Below, in pieces: positions 1 through 8,713 of a stretch of DNA of 64,000 nucleotides. The position numbers were made by a program, and so were the translations under genes. Below the pieces are notes generated by a model that saw only the letters and a program-made list of their open reading frames with translations, did no database searches and was not told the origin of the DNA. Numbering within the stretch: the first letter of the stretch is position 1; each line of letters starts with the position of its first letter. Source of the stretch: Altibacter sp. HG106 (GTDB taxonomy: Bacteria > Bacteroidota > Bacteroidia > Flavobacteriales > Flavobacteriaceae); NCBI RefSeq assembly GCF_028561755.1, contig NZ_JAQQTD010000003.1:62001-126000 (forward strand), in the 5' to 3' direction.

Positions 1-158
1 GAAAAATAGAACTTACCAGAGTGCATGGTACCTTTGCAGCCGATACCTATTTTCCCGAGATTCCGAAGAAACAATGGAAGTTGATCGAAACAAAATCGCA
101 TGAAAAAGATGACAAACACGCTTACCGATTCACCTACGAAACCTGGGTGAGAAAGTAA
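1..158 (+). CDS. folA: Dihydrofolate reductase, C-terminal part (5' end outside window)
   Basis: Only the last 51 codons are present, read in the frame starting at base 3 and ending with TAA at 156-158. The tail contains ADTYFPEI, then a KHAYRFTYETW stretch, which matches the C-terminal beta-strands of bacterial dihydrofolate reductases. That enzyme reduces dihydrofolate to tetrahydrofolate with NADPH in the cytoplasm. The catalytic and cofactor-binding parts lie upstream of the window and cannot be checked. The next gene begins 6 bases after the stop in the same frame, so the two are probably co-transcribed. Confidence 0.8.
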   Translation, partial: KIELTRVHGTFAADTYFPEIPKKQWKLIETKSHEKDDKHAYRFTYETWVRK

Positions 159-164
159 TTCAGT

Positions 165-1010
165 TTGAAGCATATTCTTTCCGAAATAGCGAAACAACAC
201 CAGTGGCACATTATTAAAGCGAAACCCCTGTCGGGAGGCGATATCAATGCCGTCTATCTCTTGGAATGTTCTGAAATTTTTGTGGTGGTTAAACTGAATC
301 AAAGCAATGCCTTTCCCGGCATGTTTTTCGCTGAAGCCAAAGGACTTTCGTTGTTGGCCTCTTCCAATAGTTTCCGCATTCCGGAAGTTTTGGCTACAGG
401 ACAATGTGATGAATACGACTATTTGTGTTTAGAATACATCCCCAATCGCGCTCCAAAGGCTGCCTTCTGGAAACAATTTGCTTCAAAACTCGCAAGCCTG
501 CACTCGGTTACCTCCCCACAGTTCGGATTAGATCACGATAATTATATTGGTAGTTTGCCCCAGCAGAATGCAACCCAGCCCGATGCTGCTTCTTTTTACC
601 TGGAGGAACGATTACAGCCGCAACTGGCGCAATCTGGGGTGTTGGGTTTTACCTTTCCGAAGGCAGCCTCAGCCTTTAAAAACATCGCTAAAGAAATTCC
701 TCAAGAGCCTGCTAGTTTGATCCATGGCGATCTGTGGAGCGGTAATTTTTTAGCTTCGGAAACTGGCGAACCGGTTTTGATCGATCCCGCCGTAGGGTAT
801 GCTCCACGAGAAATGGATTTGGCCATGATGGCGTTATTCGGTGGCTTTCCTGCGGAAGTATTCGACCACTATACGGAACAGTTTCCCTTGGAGTCTGGAT
901 GGAAAGATCGGCAAGAATTGTGGCAGTTATACTACTTGTGGGTACATCTTAACATCTTCGGAAGAAGTTACTACGGCCGAGTTGCCGATATTCTGAAGCG
1001 CTATTCTTAA
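165..1010 (+). CDS. Fructosamine-3-kinase-like phosphotransferase
   Basis: This 281-residue protein has the aminoglycoside-phosphotransferase/fructosamine-kinase fold. It shows VVVKLN with the ATP-binding lysine near residue 43, a hinge-like LEYIPNR at 89-95, the catalytic loop HGDLWSGNF at 187-195 and the metal-binding DPA at 207-209. The HGDLWSGN form is typical of the FN3K/YniA family, which phosphorylates sugar adducts on proteins or free ketoamines so that they break down. The start is TTG at 165, because an in-frame stop (the folA TAA) lies just upstream and no ATG is available. It probably shares a transcript with folA. The substrate is inferred from the family only. Confidence 0.85.
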   Translation: MKHILSEIAKQHQWHIIKAKPLSGGDINAVYLLECSEIFVVVKLNQSNAFPGMFFAEAKGLSLLASSNSFRIPEVLATGQCDEYDYLCLEYIPNRAPKAAFWKQFASKLASLHSVTSPQFGLDHDNYIGSLPQQNATQPDAASFYLEERLQPQLAQSGVLGFTFPKAASAFKNIAKEIPQEPASLIHGDLWSGNFLASETGEPVLIDPAVGYAPREMDLAMMALFGGFPAEVFDHYTEQFPLESGWKDRQELWQLYYLWVHLNIFGRSYYGRVADILKRYS

Positions 1011-1019
1011 TAGAATGGT

Positions 1020-1027
1020 TATTTTTG
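1020..1027 (+). promoter_or_regulatory. -7 element upstream of fabD
   Basis: TATTTTTG matches the Bacteroidota -7 consensus TAnnTTTG and lies 34 bases before the fabD ATG. No clear TTG-type -33 element is seen at the usual 17-21 base spacing. Confidence 0.5.
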
Positions 1028-1061
1028 CTGCTACTAAAAGTTATGTAAACGCAATAAATCT

Positions 1062-1943
1062 ATGAAAGCATATATATTTCCTGGCCAAGGCGCTCAATTT
1101 TCAGGAATGGGGCAAGACCTCTATGAAGCTTCTCCCATGGCAAAAGACTTGTTTCAAGAAGCTAATGAGGTACTGGGGTTTGACATCACCAAAATCATGT
1201 TTGAAGGTGCTGCCGAAGAACTGAAAGAAACAAAAGTAACCCAACCGGCCATATTTCTACATTCCACCATCCTTGCCAAGGTGTTAGGCGATTCCTTTCA
1301 ACCCGATATGGTTGCCGGACATTCCCTAGGAGAACTCTCTGCATTAGTGGCCAATAGAACATTGGCATTTGGAGACGGACTCCAACTGGTCTCAAAGCGT
1401 GCACAAGCCATGCAGAAAGCTTGTGAACTGGAGCCTTCTACCATGGCAGCGGTATTAGGACTTGAAGATAGCACCGTGGAAGCCATCTGCGCGGATGTCG
1501 CCGGAACAGTAGTAGCCGCAAATTATAATTGCCCAGGGCAGTTGGTGATAAGTGGTGATGTGGCAGCCGTGGGAAAAGCGTGTGAGGCGATGTCGGAAGC
1601 CGGAGCCAGAAGAGCTTTAGTATTGCCAGTAGGAGGCGCATTTCACAGTCCGTTGATGGAACCGGCACGAGAGGAACTGGCCGCAGCCATCGAGGCGGTT
1701 CGCTTTACAGCACCAGCATGTCCTATATATCAGAATGTAAGTACCTTCGCGGTGACGGATCCTGCCGAGATCAAAAAGAACCTTATTTTTCAACTCACCG
1801 CACCGGTAAAGTGGACGCAGAGCATTCAGAATATGATACAAGACGGAGCAACACAATTTATAGAAGTAGGCCCCGGAAATGTATTACAAGGACTGGTACG
1901 AAAGATTGATCGTAGCGTTCAGACAGAAAAAGCGACGCTATAG
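1062..1943 (+). CDS. fabD: Malonyl-CoA:ACP transacylase
   Basis: FabD moves the malonyl group from CoA to acyl carrier protein at the start of type II fatty acid synthesis. The protein is 293 residues, normal for the family. It shows the oxyanion-hole GQGAQ at 8-12, the nucleophile elbow GHSLG at 86-90 with Ser88, and the catalytic histidine in GGAFHSPLM (His195). GPGNVL near residue 272 is the conserved C-terminal block. It has its own -7 element and is followed by a strong terminator, so it is probably a single-gene unit. Confidence 0.96.
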   Translation: MKAYIFPGQGAQFSGMGQDLYEASPMAKDLFQEANEVLGFDITKIMFEGAAEELKETKVTQPAIFLHSTILAKVLGDSFQPDMVAGHSLGELSALVANRTLAFGDGLQLVSKRAQAMQKACELEPSTMAAVLGLEDSTVEAICADVAGTVVAANYNCPGQLVISGDVAAVGKACEAMSEAGARRALVLPVGGAFHSPLMEPAREELAAAIEAVRFTAPACPIYQNVSTFAVTDPAEIKKNLIFQLTAPVKWTQSIQNMIQDGATQFIEVGPGNVLQGLVRKIDRSVQTEKATL

Positions 1944-1962
1944 CGAAAATCACCCCCAAACT

Positions 1963-1992
1963 AAAAAAGCCCTCAATTTGAGGGCTTTTTTA
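1963..1992. terminator. Bidirectional intrinsic terminator after fabD
   Basis: A GCCCTCA/TGAGGGC stem with a three-base loop is flanked by an A-tract on the left and a T-tract on the right. It can therefore stop transcription of fabD from the left and of a minus-strand unit from the right. Confidence 0.85.
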
Positions 1993-2008
1993 ATACATTA
2001 GGTGTCTA

Positions 2009-2200
2009 TTAAGCACTTAAAGAACAGGACTTGCAGTCCTTGATTTCCCCGTAATAGGTTTCACGATATTTGTGAACCGTTTTCACGGGAATATTTAAAA
2101 ATCGTTTTTGGATATACACCACGTTTGCGGTTAAAATCCCCATTTTTTCGGAAAATCGTTTCTCTTGTTTGGTCTTTCTTCTGACCGTTACTAGCTTCAT
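2009..2200 (-). CDS. Possible small basic protein of unknown function
   Basis: A 63-residue reading frame begins MKLVTVRRKTKQEKRF and ends in CKSCSLSA. It is basic, with no signal peptide or membrane segment. I recognise no family. Three points favour a real gene. It fills an otherwise empty 335-base gap. The sequence just upstream on the minus strand carries ATCCTTTG, a near match to a -7 element. The terminator at 1963-1992 faces it with a T-tract on this strand. A longer start six codons upstream (2218) is possible, but the ATG at 2200 gives a more natural N-terminus. It may be spurious. Confidence 0.45.
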   Translation of the reverse strand: MKLVTVRRKTKQEKRFSEKMGILTANVVYIQKRFLNIPVKTVHKYRETYYGEIKDCKSCSLSA

Positions 2201-2278
2201 TGTCTTGGTTTTGTGCAAAGAAACAAAGGATCCTTCCCGAGCCCAAGCGATACTTGTTAAAGCTATGTTAAGACCTTG

Positions 2279-3556
2279 TTAATCCTTATAAACAACACCG
2301 TGTTTCATCACGAATACCACATTTTCCATAGTGTCGATCGTACGGGTAGGATCGTCTTCCACCGCGATGATATCTGCTAAGAAGCCTTCTTTAATTTGCC
2401 CAAGAGATGTTTCCATGTCAAGCAATTTTGCATTGGTAATGGTAGCTGATTGCAAGGTGGCCATTGCCGGCATTCCGGCTTCCACCATATAGCCAAATTC
2501 CTTTCCGTTTTGCCCATGCGGAAACACACCGGCATCGGTACCAAACGCAATATTCACTCCCTCTTCATACGCCATGGCGTACATATTTTGGATCTTGGAA
2601 CCAATTTCCAATGCCTTGGGCACGATAATCGCCGGATAATATCCGGGTTCCTTTGCTTTATCCGCTACATAGCGCCCTGCAGAAATGGTAGGTACTAAAT
2701 ACGTTCCGTATTGCTTCATTAAGGCCGCGGTTTCCTTATCCATTAAAGAACCGTGTTCTATGGTCGTAACACCAGCGCGAATGGCTCGTTTCATACCTTC
2801 AATGCCGTGGGCGTGTGCCGCCACTTTCATGCCGTATTCCTTCGCCGTGCGTACAATTTCATCTACTTCTTCTTGCGTAAATTGAGGATTTTGTCCGCTT
2901 TTCGCCACACTTAAGACTCCCCCTGTGGCGGTAATTTTTATCCAATCGGCACCGTTTTTGTAACGTTGTCGTACCGCCTTTCGTGCGTCATCAACACCAT
3001 TAATCACTCCCTCTTTAGGCCCTGGATCTCCCATCAATTCTCGATTTCGACCATTGGTAGGGTCTGCGTGACCTCCTGTGGTTCCGATCGCTTTTTCCGC
3101 CGTGAACACACGAGGACCCTTCACTTTTCCTCGGGCAATCGCATCTCGTAACGCTACATTCACGCCACTCCCCCCCAGGTCTCGTACCGTGGTAAAACCG
3201 GCCATCAAGGTACGCTCGGCAATTTCTGCGGCATTATAGGCAACGTCGGCGTCGTTTAACGTAAAGGTTTCTAGATACCGGTTGGGATTGGTTTCACCTT
3301 CAATATGAATATGCATATCGATCAATCCCGGCATGACTGTTTTGTCACTGAGATCGATGACGACATCGTCTGCGCGTTTCGTGGCAAAAAAGCCATCTCG
3401 AACCTGAGTGATCTTATTACCTTGAACGACGATCGTTTTTTGTTCTGAAATCGTTCCGGATTGGGTGTCTACCAATTTTCCGCAATGAATGTAAGTACTC
3501 TGGGCCGTAAGACCTCCAAACGCAAGAATAAAAATGAGACAGTAAAGATATTTCAT
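2279..3556 (-). CDS. Exported metal-dependent amidohydrolase
   Basis: This 425-residue protein has an N-terminal signal peptide (residues 1-19, ending LTAQ) and then the amidohydrolase superfamily TIM barrel. Metal ligands are visible: HIH at 82-84, a lysine in WIKITATGG (Lys207, likely carbamylated), HAH at 248-250, EHGS with His268, and the catalytic Asp341 in GTDAG. The pattern is closest to the imidazolonepropionase/Xaa-Pro dipeptidase-like exported hydrolases. They hydrolyse amide or peptide-like bonds in the periplasm or outside the cell, so the substrate is unknown. It lies 9 bases downstream of galE and probably shares its transcript, although no functional link is evident. Confidence 0.88.
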   Translation of the reverse strand: MKYLYCLIFILAFGGLTAQSTYIHCGKLVDTQSGTISEQKTIVVQGNKITQVRDGFFATKRADDVVIDLSDKTVMPGLIDMHIHIEGETNPNRYLETFTLNDADVAYNAAEIAERTLMAGFTTVRDLGGSGVNVALRDAIARGKVKGPRVFTAEKAIGTTGGHADPTNGRNRELMGDPGPKEGVINGVDDARKAVRQRYKNGADWIKITATGGVLSVAKSGQNPQFTQEEVDEIVRTAKEYGMKVAAHAHGIEGMKRAIRAGVTTIEHGSLMDKETAALMKQYGTYLVPTISAGRYVADKAKEPGYYPAIIVPKALEIGSKIQNMYAMAYEEGVNIAFGTDAGVFPHGQNGKEFGYMVEAGMPAMATLQSATITNAKLLDMETSLGQIKEGFLADIIAVEDDPTRTIDTMENVVFVMKHGVVYKD

Positions 3557-3565
3557 AATGAATAA

Positions 3566-4585
3566 TTATTGGTTTCTAATTTGTTGCTCCCACTTCCAAG
3601 CGGAAGCTAGCGCCTCCTCCATTGACTTTTTTGCCTTCCACCCAAGGACATTGTTCGCTTTAGTGGTATCGGCATACACCGAAACAACGTCACCTTGGCG
3701 TCTATCGGTTACCTCGTAGGGTAACGTGATTCCGGTTGTTTTTTCAAAAGCTTGGATCACTTCTACGACCGAACTTCCTTTCCCGGTACCTACATTAAAT
3801 ACTTCAAACGCTTCTTCAGATTGTTGCTGTAGCAATCGCTGTAAAGCTACCACATGAGCTTCAGCCAGATCTACTACGTGAATATAGTCGCGTATGCAAC
3901 TGCCATCTGCTGTAGGATAATCGTTTCCGAAGACCCACAGTTTTTCTCGTATCCCTGCCGCGGTTTGCGTTATAAAAGGCACCAGGTTCTGCGGAACGCC
4001 TACGGGAAGTTCTCCAATTTGAGCCGACTTATGGGCTCCAATCGGATTAAAATAGCGGAGCGAAATGGCTTGCAGCTTAGAAGCCGCACAGGTATCTCTT
4101 AAAATTTCTTCATTGATCTGTTTGGTATTGCCATAAGGAGAAGTGGCCTGCTTTACCGGAGCTTGCTCGGTAATTGGGAGTTGATCTGGTTCCCCATAAA
4201 CAGTACATGAGGAACTAAAGATGATATTGGGAATTTGATGTTCGATACAGTTCTGAAGCAGATATACCAGAGAATGAAGATTATTCTCATAATACAACAG
4301 CGGATTTTCAACACTTTCACCCACCGCCTTGCTCGCCGCAAAGTGAATAATGCCGTCCAAATCTTGATGTTCTCGGAAGAAATCGGCTACAGCCGACTTA
4401 TCTCTAAGTTCCAGTCGCTCAAATTCTGGGGCCGTGCCTGTAATGGCTTCAATACCCACCAGTACGTCAATGGAAGCATTGGAAAGATTATCCACCACTA
4501 CCACTTTAAACCCCCTTTCCTGAAGCGCGACTACGGTATGAGAACCGATGTATCCTAACCCACCTGTTACGAGTATTTTTTTCAT
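3566..4585 (-). CDS. galE: UDP-glucose 4-epimerase
   Basis: GalE interconverts UDP-glucose and UDP-galactose using tightly bound NAD. The 339-residue protein shows the Rossmann motif GGLGYIGSH (8-16), the catalytic serine region SSSCTVYG (124-131) and the Tyr151-x3-Lys155 pair in SPYGNTK. The DVVSVYADTTKA stretch near the C-terminus is typical of GalE. Its start overlaps the end of the aminotransferase gene by four bases (ATGA type), so the two are translationally coupled. That points to nucleotide-sugar supply for polysaccharide or lipopolysaccharide rather than galactose catabolism. Confidence 0.94.
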   Translation of the reverse strand: MKKILVTGGLGYIGSHTVVALQERGFKVVVVDNLSNASIDVLVGIEAITGTAPEFERLELRDKSAVADFFREHQDLDGIIHFAASKAVGESVENPLLYYENNLHSLVYLLQNCIEHQIPNIIFSSSCTVYGEPDQLPITEQAPVKQATSPYGNTKQINEEILRDTCAASKLQAISLRYFNPIGAHKSAQIGELPVGVPQNLVPFITQTAAGIREKLWVFGNDYPTADGSCIRDYIHVVDLAEAHVVALQRLLQQQSEEAFEVFNVGTGKGSSVVEVIQAFEKTTGITLPYEVTDRRQGDVVSVYADTTKANNVLGWKAKKSMEEALASAWKWEQQIRNQ

Positions 4586-5742
4586 GATGAGGTTACAAAT
4601 TCTATCACCGCTTGAGTGATGTAGTCAATTTGTTCGTTGTCTAATTCGGTATGCATCGGTAGGGAAATCACTTCCTTGACCAATTGATTGGTTACCGCAA
4701 AATCTGCTTCTTGATAACGGGTATCGGCATATGCTTTTTGCAGGTGAAGTGGAATAGGATAATAGACGCCACAAGGTATTCCGCGCTTATTCAAGAAGGC
4801 TACCAATCCGTCGCGATCGGTGTCTAATACGCGCAATGTATATTGATGAAAGACATGACAGTCGCATACGTCGCAAATTCCTAAAGCCGCGTCACAAAAA
4901 CCGGTTGGTGTGACAATTTTTTCTACACCTTGAAAGGCCTTTGTATAGGCTCTGGCAGCATTTCTCCTGCTAGCGTTGTATTGATCAAGTAGCGGCAATT
5001 TTGCCCGCAATATGGTCGCCTGAATAGAGTCCAGGCGCGAATTCACCCCTACCACGTCATGATGATACCGCACGTACATTCCGTGATTTACGATTCCTCG
5101 AATAGTGTGAGCTAAGGCATCGTCGTTGGTGAAAATGGCACCGCCATCACCATAGCATCCCAGATTCTTGCTCGGAAAGAAGGAGGTTGAACCCACGTGC
5201 CCAATGGTTCCTGTTTTTTTCTTGCTCCCGTCCTTGGAAGTGTACGTGCCTCCAATGGCTTGTGCGTTGTCTTCGATTACGTACAACTCGTGCTTTTTGG
5301 CGAGCTCCATTAGTTCGTCCATGGGCGCGGCAAGTCCAAATAAGTGCACCGGCACAATGGCTTTTGTCTTTGGTGTGATCGCTTTGGCTACCGCTTCAAT
5401 GTCTATATTGAAACTCACCGGATCCACATCCACCAACACAGGGGTAAGACCCAACAAAGCGATCACCTCTACGGTAGCCGCAAACGTAAAATCGGCGGTA
5501 ATCACTTCATCCCCGGGTTGCAACCCCAGACCCATCATGGCAATTTGTAGGGCGTCGGTTCCGTTTGCACAGGGAATGACGTGCTTCACATCTAAATAAG
5601 CTTCTAATTCTTGTTGAAACGCCTGAACTTCAGGACCGTTAATATAGGCGGTGGAAGAAATTACTTCCAGCACCGATTGATCTACCTGTTCCTTTATTTT
5701 TTCGTATTGACCTTTCAGGTCGACCATCTGTATTTTTTTCAT
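4582..5742 (-). CDS. DegT/DnrJ/EryC1-type sugar aminotransferase
   Basis: This 386-residue PLP enzyme transfers an amino group to a keto sugar nucleotide. It carries the family core: ANGTDAL (59-65) for phosphate binding, Asp158 in EDNAQAIGG, and the PLP lysine Lys192 in FFPSKNLGCYGDGG. The sequence resembles aminotransferases that act on UDP-linked 3- or 4-keto sugars for surface glycans, and the coupling to galE supports that. An unusual cysteine cluster (Cys283, Cys290, Cys293, Cys295) sits just before the conserved HQYTLRV strand. The exact sugar substrate cannot be read from sequence. Confidence 0.88.
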   Translation of the reverse strand: MKKIQMVDLKGQYEKIKEQVDQSVLEVISSTAYINGPEVQAFQQELEAYLDVKHVIPCANGTDALQIAMMGLGLQPGDEVITADFTFAATVEVIALLGLTPVLVDVDPVSFNIDIEAVAKAITPKTKAIVPVHLFGLAAPMDELMELAKKHELYVIEDNAQAIGGTYTSKDGSKKKTGTIGHVGSTSFFPSKNLGCYGDGGAIFTNDDALAHTIRGIVNHGMYVRYHHDVVGVNSRLDSIQATILRAKLPLLDQYNASRRNAARAYTKAFQGVEKIVTPTGFCDAALGICDVCDCHVFHQYTLRVLDTDRDGLVAFLNKRGIPCGVYYPIPLHLQKAYADTRYQEADFAVTNQLVKEVISLPMHTELDNEQIDYITQAVIEFVTSS

Positions 5743-5846
5743 ACGCTGCGTTGAAATCTCCTATTATATACCTCGTAAAATTACAAATTTGTTCGCGTTA
5801 AACCGGCTTGAAAAAAGCTTTTTAGCAATAAGCGGAATGTTTCCGT

Positions 5847-5854
5847 TATCTTTG
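5847..5854 (+). promoter_or_regulatory. -7 element upstream of waaA
   Basis: TATCTTTG is an exact TAnnTTTG match 33 bases before the ATG at 5888. It lies inside a longer in-frame extension of waaA, which argues that translation starts at 5888 and not upstream. Confidence 0.55.
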
Positions 5855-5887
5855 TTCTCTTCGATCCTGAAATTGCCGAGAGCGTTC

Positions 5888-7141
5888 ATGCAACTTTTAT
5901 ACAACTTCTTAATTCGACTATCGTACGCCGCCATTTGGTGCCTCCAAGTGGTTAGTCCGAAACTGAAGACCTTCGTTCGAGGGCGCACTCAAAGTTTTCC
6001 GAAGCTTACCAACCACCTACAGCCACATGACAAAACTATGTGGTTTCACTGCGCTTCTTTAGGAGAATTTGAACAGGGTCTTCCTATCATGGAAGCCATG
6101 AAAAAAGCCTATCCCGCCTTCAAAATAGTCGTATCATTTTTTTCTCCTTCGGGTTATGAAGTGAAGAAGGACGCCCCTATAGCCGATGTGGTGGTCTATT
6201 TACCCTGGGATACCCCCTCCAACGCCAAACGGTTTGTTACGCTCGTGAAACCTAGTTTCGCCTTTTTTGTGAAGTATGAATTTTGGCCCAATTATTTGAA
6301 AGAATTAAAATCGAAGGAGGTGCCTACGTTTCTGGTATCGGGACTTTTTCGACCAAAGCAACTTTTTTTTAAGTCGTATGGAGGTTTCTATCGGAACGCA
6401 CTGGGGAATTTTGATCACTTTTTTCTTCAAAACACAGCTTCTGAAACCTTGCTTCATGGCATCGGACTCACGAATACGACAGTAAGTGGAGACACGCGAT
6501 TTGATCGTGTGGCCAAGCAAATTGAAATGGACAATACAGTGCCCCTGGCGGAGCAATTTGTACAAGACAAGCTTTGTTTGGTCTGCGGAAGTACTTGGCC
6601 TGAAGATGAAACCGTATTGCTTCCGTTTCTTCAAGACCTTCCGGAAGGGGTTCGATGCATTCTTGCCCCTCACCATGTAGATGCTGCGACCATTCGTCGG
6701 CTTCAAACCGCATTAGGGGAAAAGAGCCTATTATATTCCGAAGCAAAACAGCGCTTGCAAAAACCTGAGGCGACAATATTGATTATTGACAACATCGGAC
6801 TCCTAAGCAAGCTATACAGTTATGCTGATATTGCCTACGTGGGAGGCGCCATGGGCAGCACCGGCCTACATAATATTTTGGAACCCGCTACTTTTGGAGT
6901 GCCGATCGTTATTGGTAAGAACATTGAAAAATTTCCAGAAGCCAAACGATTGCGGCAGTTAGCAGGGTTGTACGTGGTAGATCGTGCCGCAGCCTGCACC
7001 GAACGCCTTCAACACTTTATCCAAGACAAAACCTTCCGAGAAAAAACCGGAATGATTGCAGGCCATTACATTAATAGTAATACAGGGGCCACGGCAACTA
7101 TCCTAGATTTTCTTCAGAAGCATTACACCGTAACGGCCTGA
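5888..7141 (+). CDS. waaA: 3-deoxy-D-manno-octulosonic acid (Kdo) transferase
   Basis: WaaA (KdtA) adds Kdo from CMP-Kdo to lipid A precursor at the inner face of the cytoplasmic membrane. From the ATG at 5888 it has 417 residues, the usual size. It shows an N-terminal membrane-associated segment (LLYNFLIRLSYAAIW), HCASLGEFEQG with the likely catalytic Glu60, and the C-terminal GT-B donor site GGAMGSTGLHNILEP. The frame is open upstream to 5789, but that extension covers the -7 element. The gene overlaps the convergent DUF2461 gene by 19 bases. Confidence 0.94.
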   Translation: MQLLYNFLIRLSYAAIWCLQVVSPKLKTFVRGRTQSFPKLTNHLQPHDKTMWFHCASLGEFEQGLPIMEAMKKAYPAFKIVVSFFSPSGYEVKKDAPIADVVVYLPWDTPSNAKRFVTLVKPSFAFFVKYEFWPNYLKELKSKEVPTFLVSGLFRPKQLFFKSYGGFYRNALGNFDHFFLQNTASETLLHGIGLTNTTVSGDTRFDRVAKQIEMDNTVPLAEQFVQDKLCLVCGSTWPEDETVLLPFLQDLPEGVRCILAPHHVDAATIRRLQTALGEKSLLYSEAKQRLQKPEATILIIDNIGLLSKLYSYADIAYVGGAMGSTGLHNILEPATFGVPIVIGKNIEKFPEAKRLRQLAGLYVVDRAAACTERLQHFIQDKTFREKTGMIAGHYINSNTGATATILDFLQKHYTVTA

Positions 7142-7785
7142 TTGAGATAGCGCCGAAACGGAAGCATTTCTTTGTAGATTTCAACAACTACCTCTTCAAA
7201 ATTGTCCGCCACAATTTCCGTTCGATTCAGTGGTCGTGTTACGGCAAACGATTTTCGCCTCAAGAGATTTATGTGCTCATGGTCTTGCGAAAAACCTTTG
7301 GGAGCGGTCTTTAACGGATCATCCACCACAAGCGAGCCAAACATTTTCTTAAAACTTGGGGTATCTAAGATCTTTTGCAACTCATTTCCGTTATAATCAA
7401 TAGCCTGTCTTATGCTGCGAAGCAATTTTGAGTTGGGATGCCAATAGCCTCCACCAATAAAACACGCTTCCACGCCAAAGTGGAGATAGAAATCGCCTTG
7501 TTTGCTAACCTGATCGAGACCCGCGCCAAAATGATCCTTATAAACGGGACGGTTAGGATGAAACATTAAGTTATTATTGATTCGATTGATCGCTTTTTTA
7601 CCCGGAGTATCAAAATAATCAGGGTCTAGCTGCGCCAAACGTAGGTTCATCTGGTCTAGCCAAGCAATAAAATCATCTCTAATGTCATGGTATTCGGACC
7701 GATGGTCGTCCATCCAATCGGTTGAATTATGCTGCACGAGGCGCTCTAGAAAAGAAAAAAGGGCGTTAAAATTCATATCTCGCAT
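7123..7785 (-). CDS. DUF2461 family protein
   Basis: This 220-residue protein matches the DUF2461 (TIGR02453) family. It starts with the typical NFNALFSFLERL...WMDDHR opening, then INRINNNLMFHPNRPVYKDHFGA and the aromatic YLHFG...FIGGGYWHP core. The family is soluble, widespread and of unknown biochemical function. There is no signal peptide. A start three codons further in (Met4) is equally possible. It overlaps waaA tail to tail. Confidence 0.88.
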   Translation of the reverse strand: MRDMNFNALFSFLERLVQHNSTDWMDDHRSEYHDIRDDFIAWLDQMNLRLAQLDPDYFDTPGKKAINRINNNLMFHPNRPVYKDHFGAGLDQVSKQGDFYLHFGVEACFIGGGYWHPNSKLLRSIRQAIDYNGNELQKILDTPSFKKMFGSLVVDDPLKTAPKGFSQDHEHINLLRRKSFAVTRPLNRTEIVADNFEEVVVEIYKEMLPFRRYLNQAVTV

Positions 7786-7859
7786 AAAAGTAGTAGTATC
7801 TCCAACGAAGCCACAAAAAATTTAATAAAACTTTACAATATGTCAAATGTTAAATCCTG

Positions 7860-7867
7860 TAGCTTTG
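7860..7867 (+). promoter_or_regulatory. -7 element before the first lipoprotein cluster
   Basis: TAGCTTTG matches TAnnTTTG and lies 25 bases before the ATG at 7893. The three lipoprotein genes that follow are tightly spaced and end at one terminator, so this element probably drives all three. Confidence 0.6.
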
Positions 7868-7892
7868 TTTCCTAAATCAAAACCCTAACCTT

Positions 7893-8108
7893 ATGAAACG
7901 TATTGTTTTAGTCATTGCCTTAGCTGCTTCTACAGCACTAACGTATTCTTGTAGAGAAACCACAGAAAAAGAGGTAATTCGCGAAGTTGAAGTGGAAACA
8001 ACCGACGAAGAAGCCGAAGGAATTCTTGAGCGTACCGCCAAGGAGGTCGACAAAGAAGTCAATGAAGAGATCAACGAAGAAATTGACAAAATAGGGAACG
8101 ACGATTAA
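7893..8108 (+). CDS. Small acidic lipoprotein, CRET family copy 1
   Basis: This 71-residue protein has a lipoprotein signal peptide ending in LTYSC, with the lipidated cysteine at residue 20 followed by RETTEKE. The mature part of about 50 residues is almost entirely Glu, Lys, Val and Asp, and should be an extended or helical acidic chain. It is one of five paralogues in this window with a lipobox followed by Cys-Arg-Glu/Asp-Thr. I do not recognise a functional domain. A membrane-anchored charged spacer or stress-protective peptide is possible but unproven. Confidence 0.75.
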   Translation: MKRIVLVIALAASTALTYSCRETTEKEVIREVEVETTDEEAEGILERTAKEVDKEVNEEINEEIDKIGNDD

Positions 8109-8138
8109 TTCTAAAACAACCTAATCAATTATTTTTTT

Positions 8139-8393
8139 ATGAAAAAGCTAATGATAAGCTTGCTACTGGTAGCTGCTTTTAGTACCACCTTCATTTCCTG
8201 TCGCGACACCAAAAAAGCCGATGATATGGAAGATGTTGTGGATGATGTTGAAGATGCCATTGATGATGCAGCGGATGAAGTAGAAGACGCAGTAGATGAC
8301 GACGCTACCGATCCTGTAGAGAATACGCTTCAAGAAGGCGTAAACGAAGCTCAGGAAAACACCGGTTTAGGCGGTACCGACGATGCCTCCTAA
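8139..8393 (+). CDS. Small acidic lipoprotein, CRET family copy 2
   Basis: This 84-residue protein has a lipobox FISC with Cys21, followed by RDTKKADD. The mature region is a string of Asp, Glu, Ala and Val in a pattern such as EDAIDDAADEVEDAVDD, which predicts a strongly acidic amphipathic helix. The tail turns into a Gly/Asn/Thr-rich end. It starts 30 bases after copy 1 in the same likely operon. No enzymatic or binding motif is visible. Confidence 0.75.
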   Translation: MKKLMISLLLVAAFSTTFISCRDTKKADDMEDVVDDVEDAIDDAADEVEDAVDDDATDPVENTLQEGVNEAQENTGLGGTDDAS

Positions 8394-8425
8394 TTAGAAT
8401 TTACAAAGTAACCAAAATGAATATT

Positions 8426-8683
8426 ATGAGAAAAATACTGTATATCAGTTTATGTATGCTCTTTATGGCTACCGCTTTTACTTCTTGTCGCGAGACCAAA
8501 GAAGAGGAAATGACGGCGGAAGAACTCGTGGAAGAAATGGAAGCCGAAGGAGCCGAGATCAAGAAGAAAGTAGATGACGACGAAACGAAGATCAAGATGG
8601 AAACCGAAAATAAAGAGGTGAAAATCAAAACGGAAGACGGCGAATCTAAAATCAAGATCAAAACCGAAAATGACGACGCTTAA
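8426..8683 (+). CDS. Small acidic/lysine-rich lipoprotein, CRET family copy 3
   Basis: From the ATG at 8426 this is an 85-residue protein; an ATG three codons upstream (8417) is an alternative. The lipobox is FTSC with Cys21, followed by RETKEEE. The mature part alternates acidic and lysine residues and contains near-repeats of the type KIKTE (EVKIKTEDG, SKIKIKTEND). That looks more beta-like than copies 1 and 2. It is the last gene before a strong terminator. Function unknown. Confidence 0.73.
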   Translation: MRKILYISLCMLFMATAFTSCRETKEEEMTAEELVEEMEAEGAEIKKKVDDDETKIKMETENKEVKIKTEDGESKIKIKTENDDA

Positions 8684-8713
8684 GAAGCGATCATCCGAAA
8701 GTTAATGTTTTAC

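Noticed and set aside
5168-5599. 143-codon frame antisense to the DegT aminotransferase
   Set aside because: It lies wholly inside a well-supported conserved gene and its translation has no domain.
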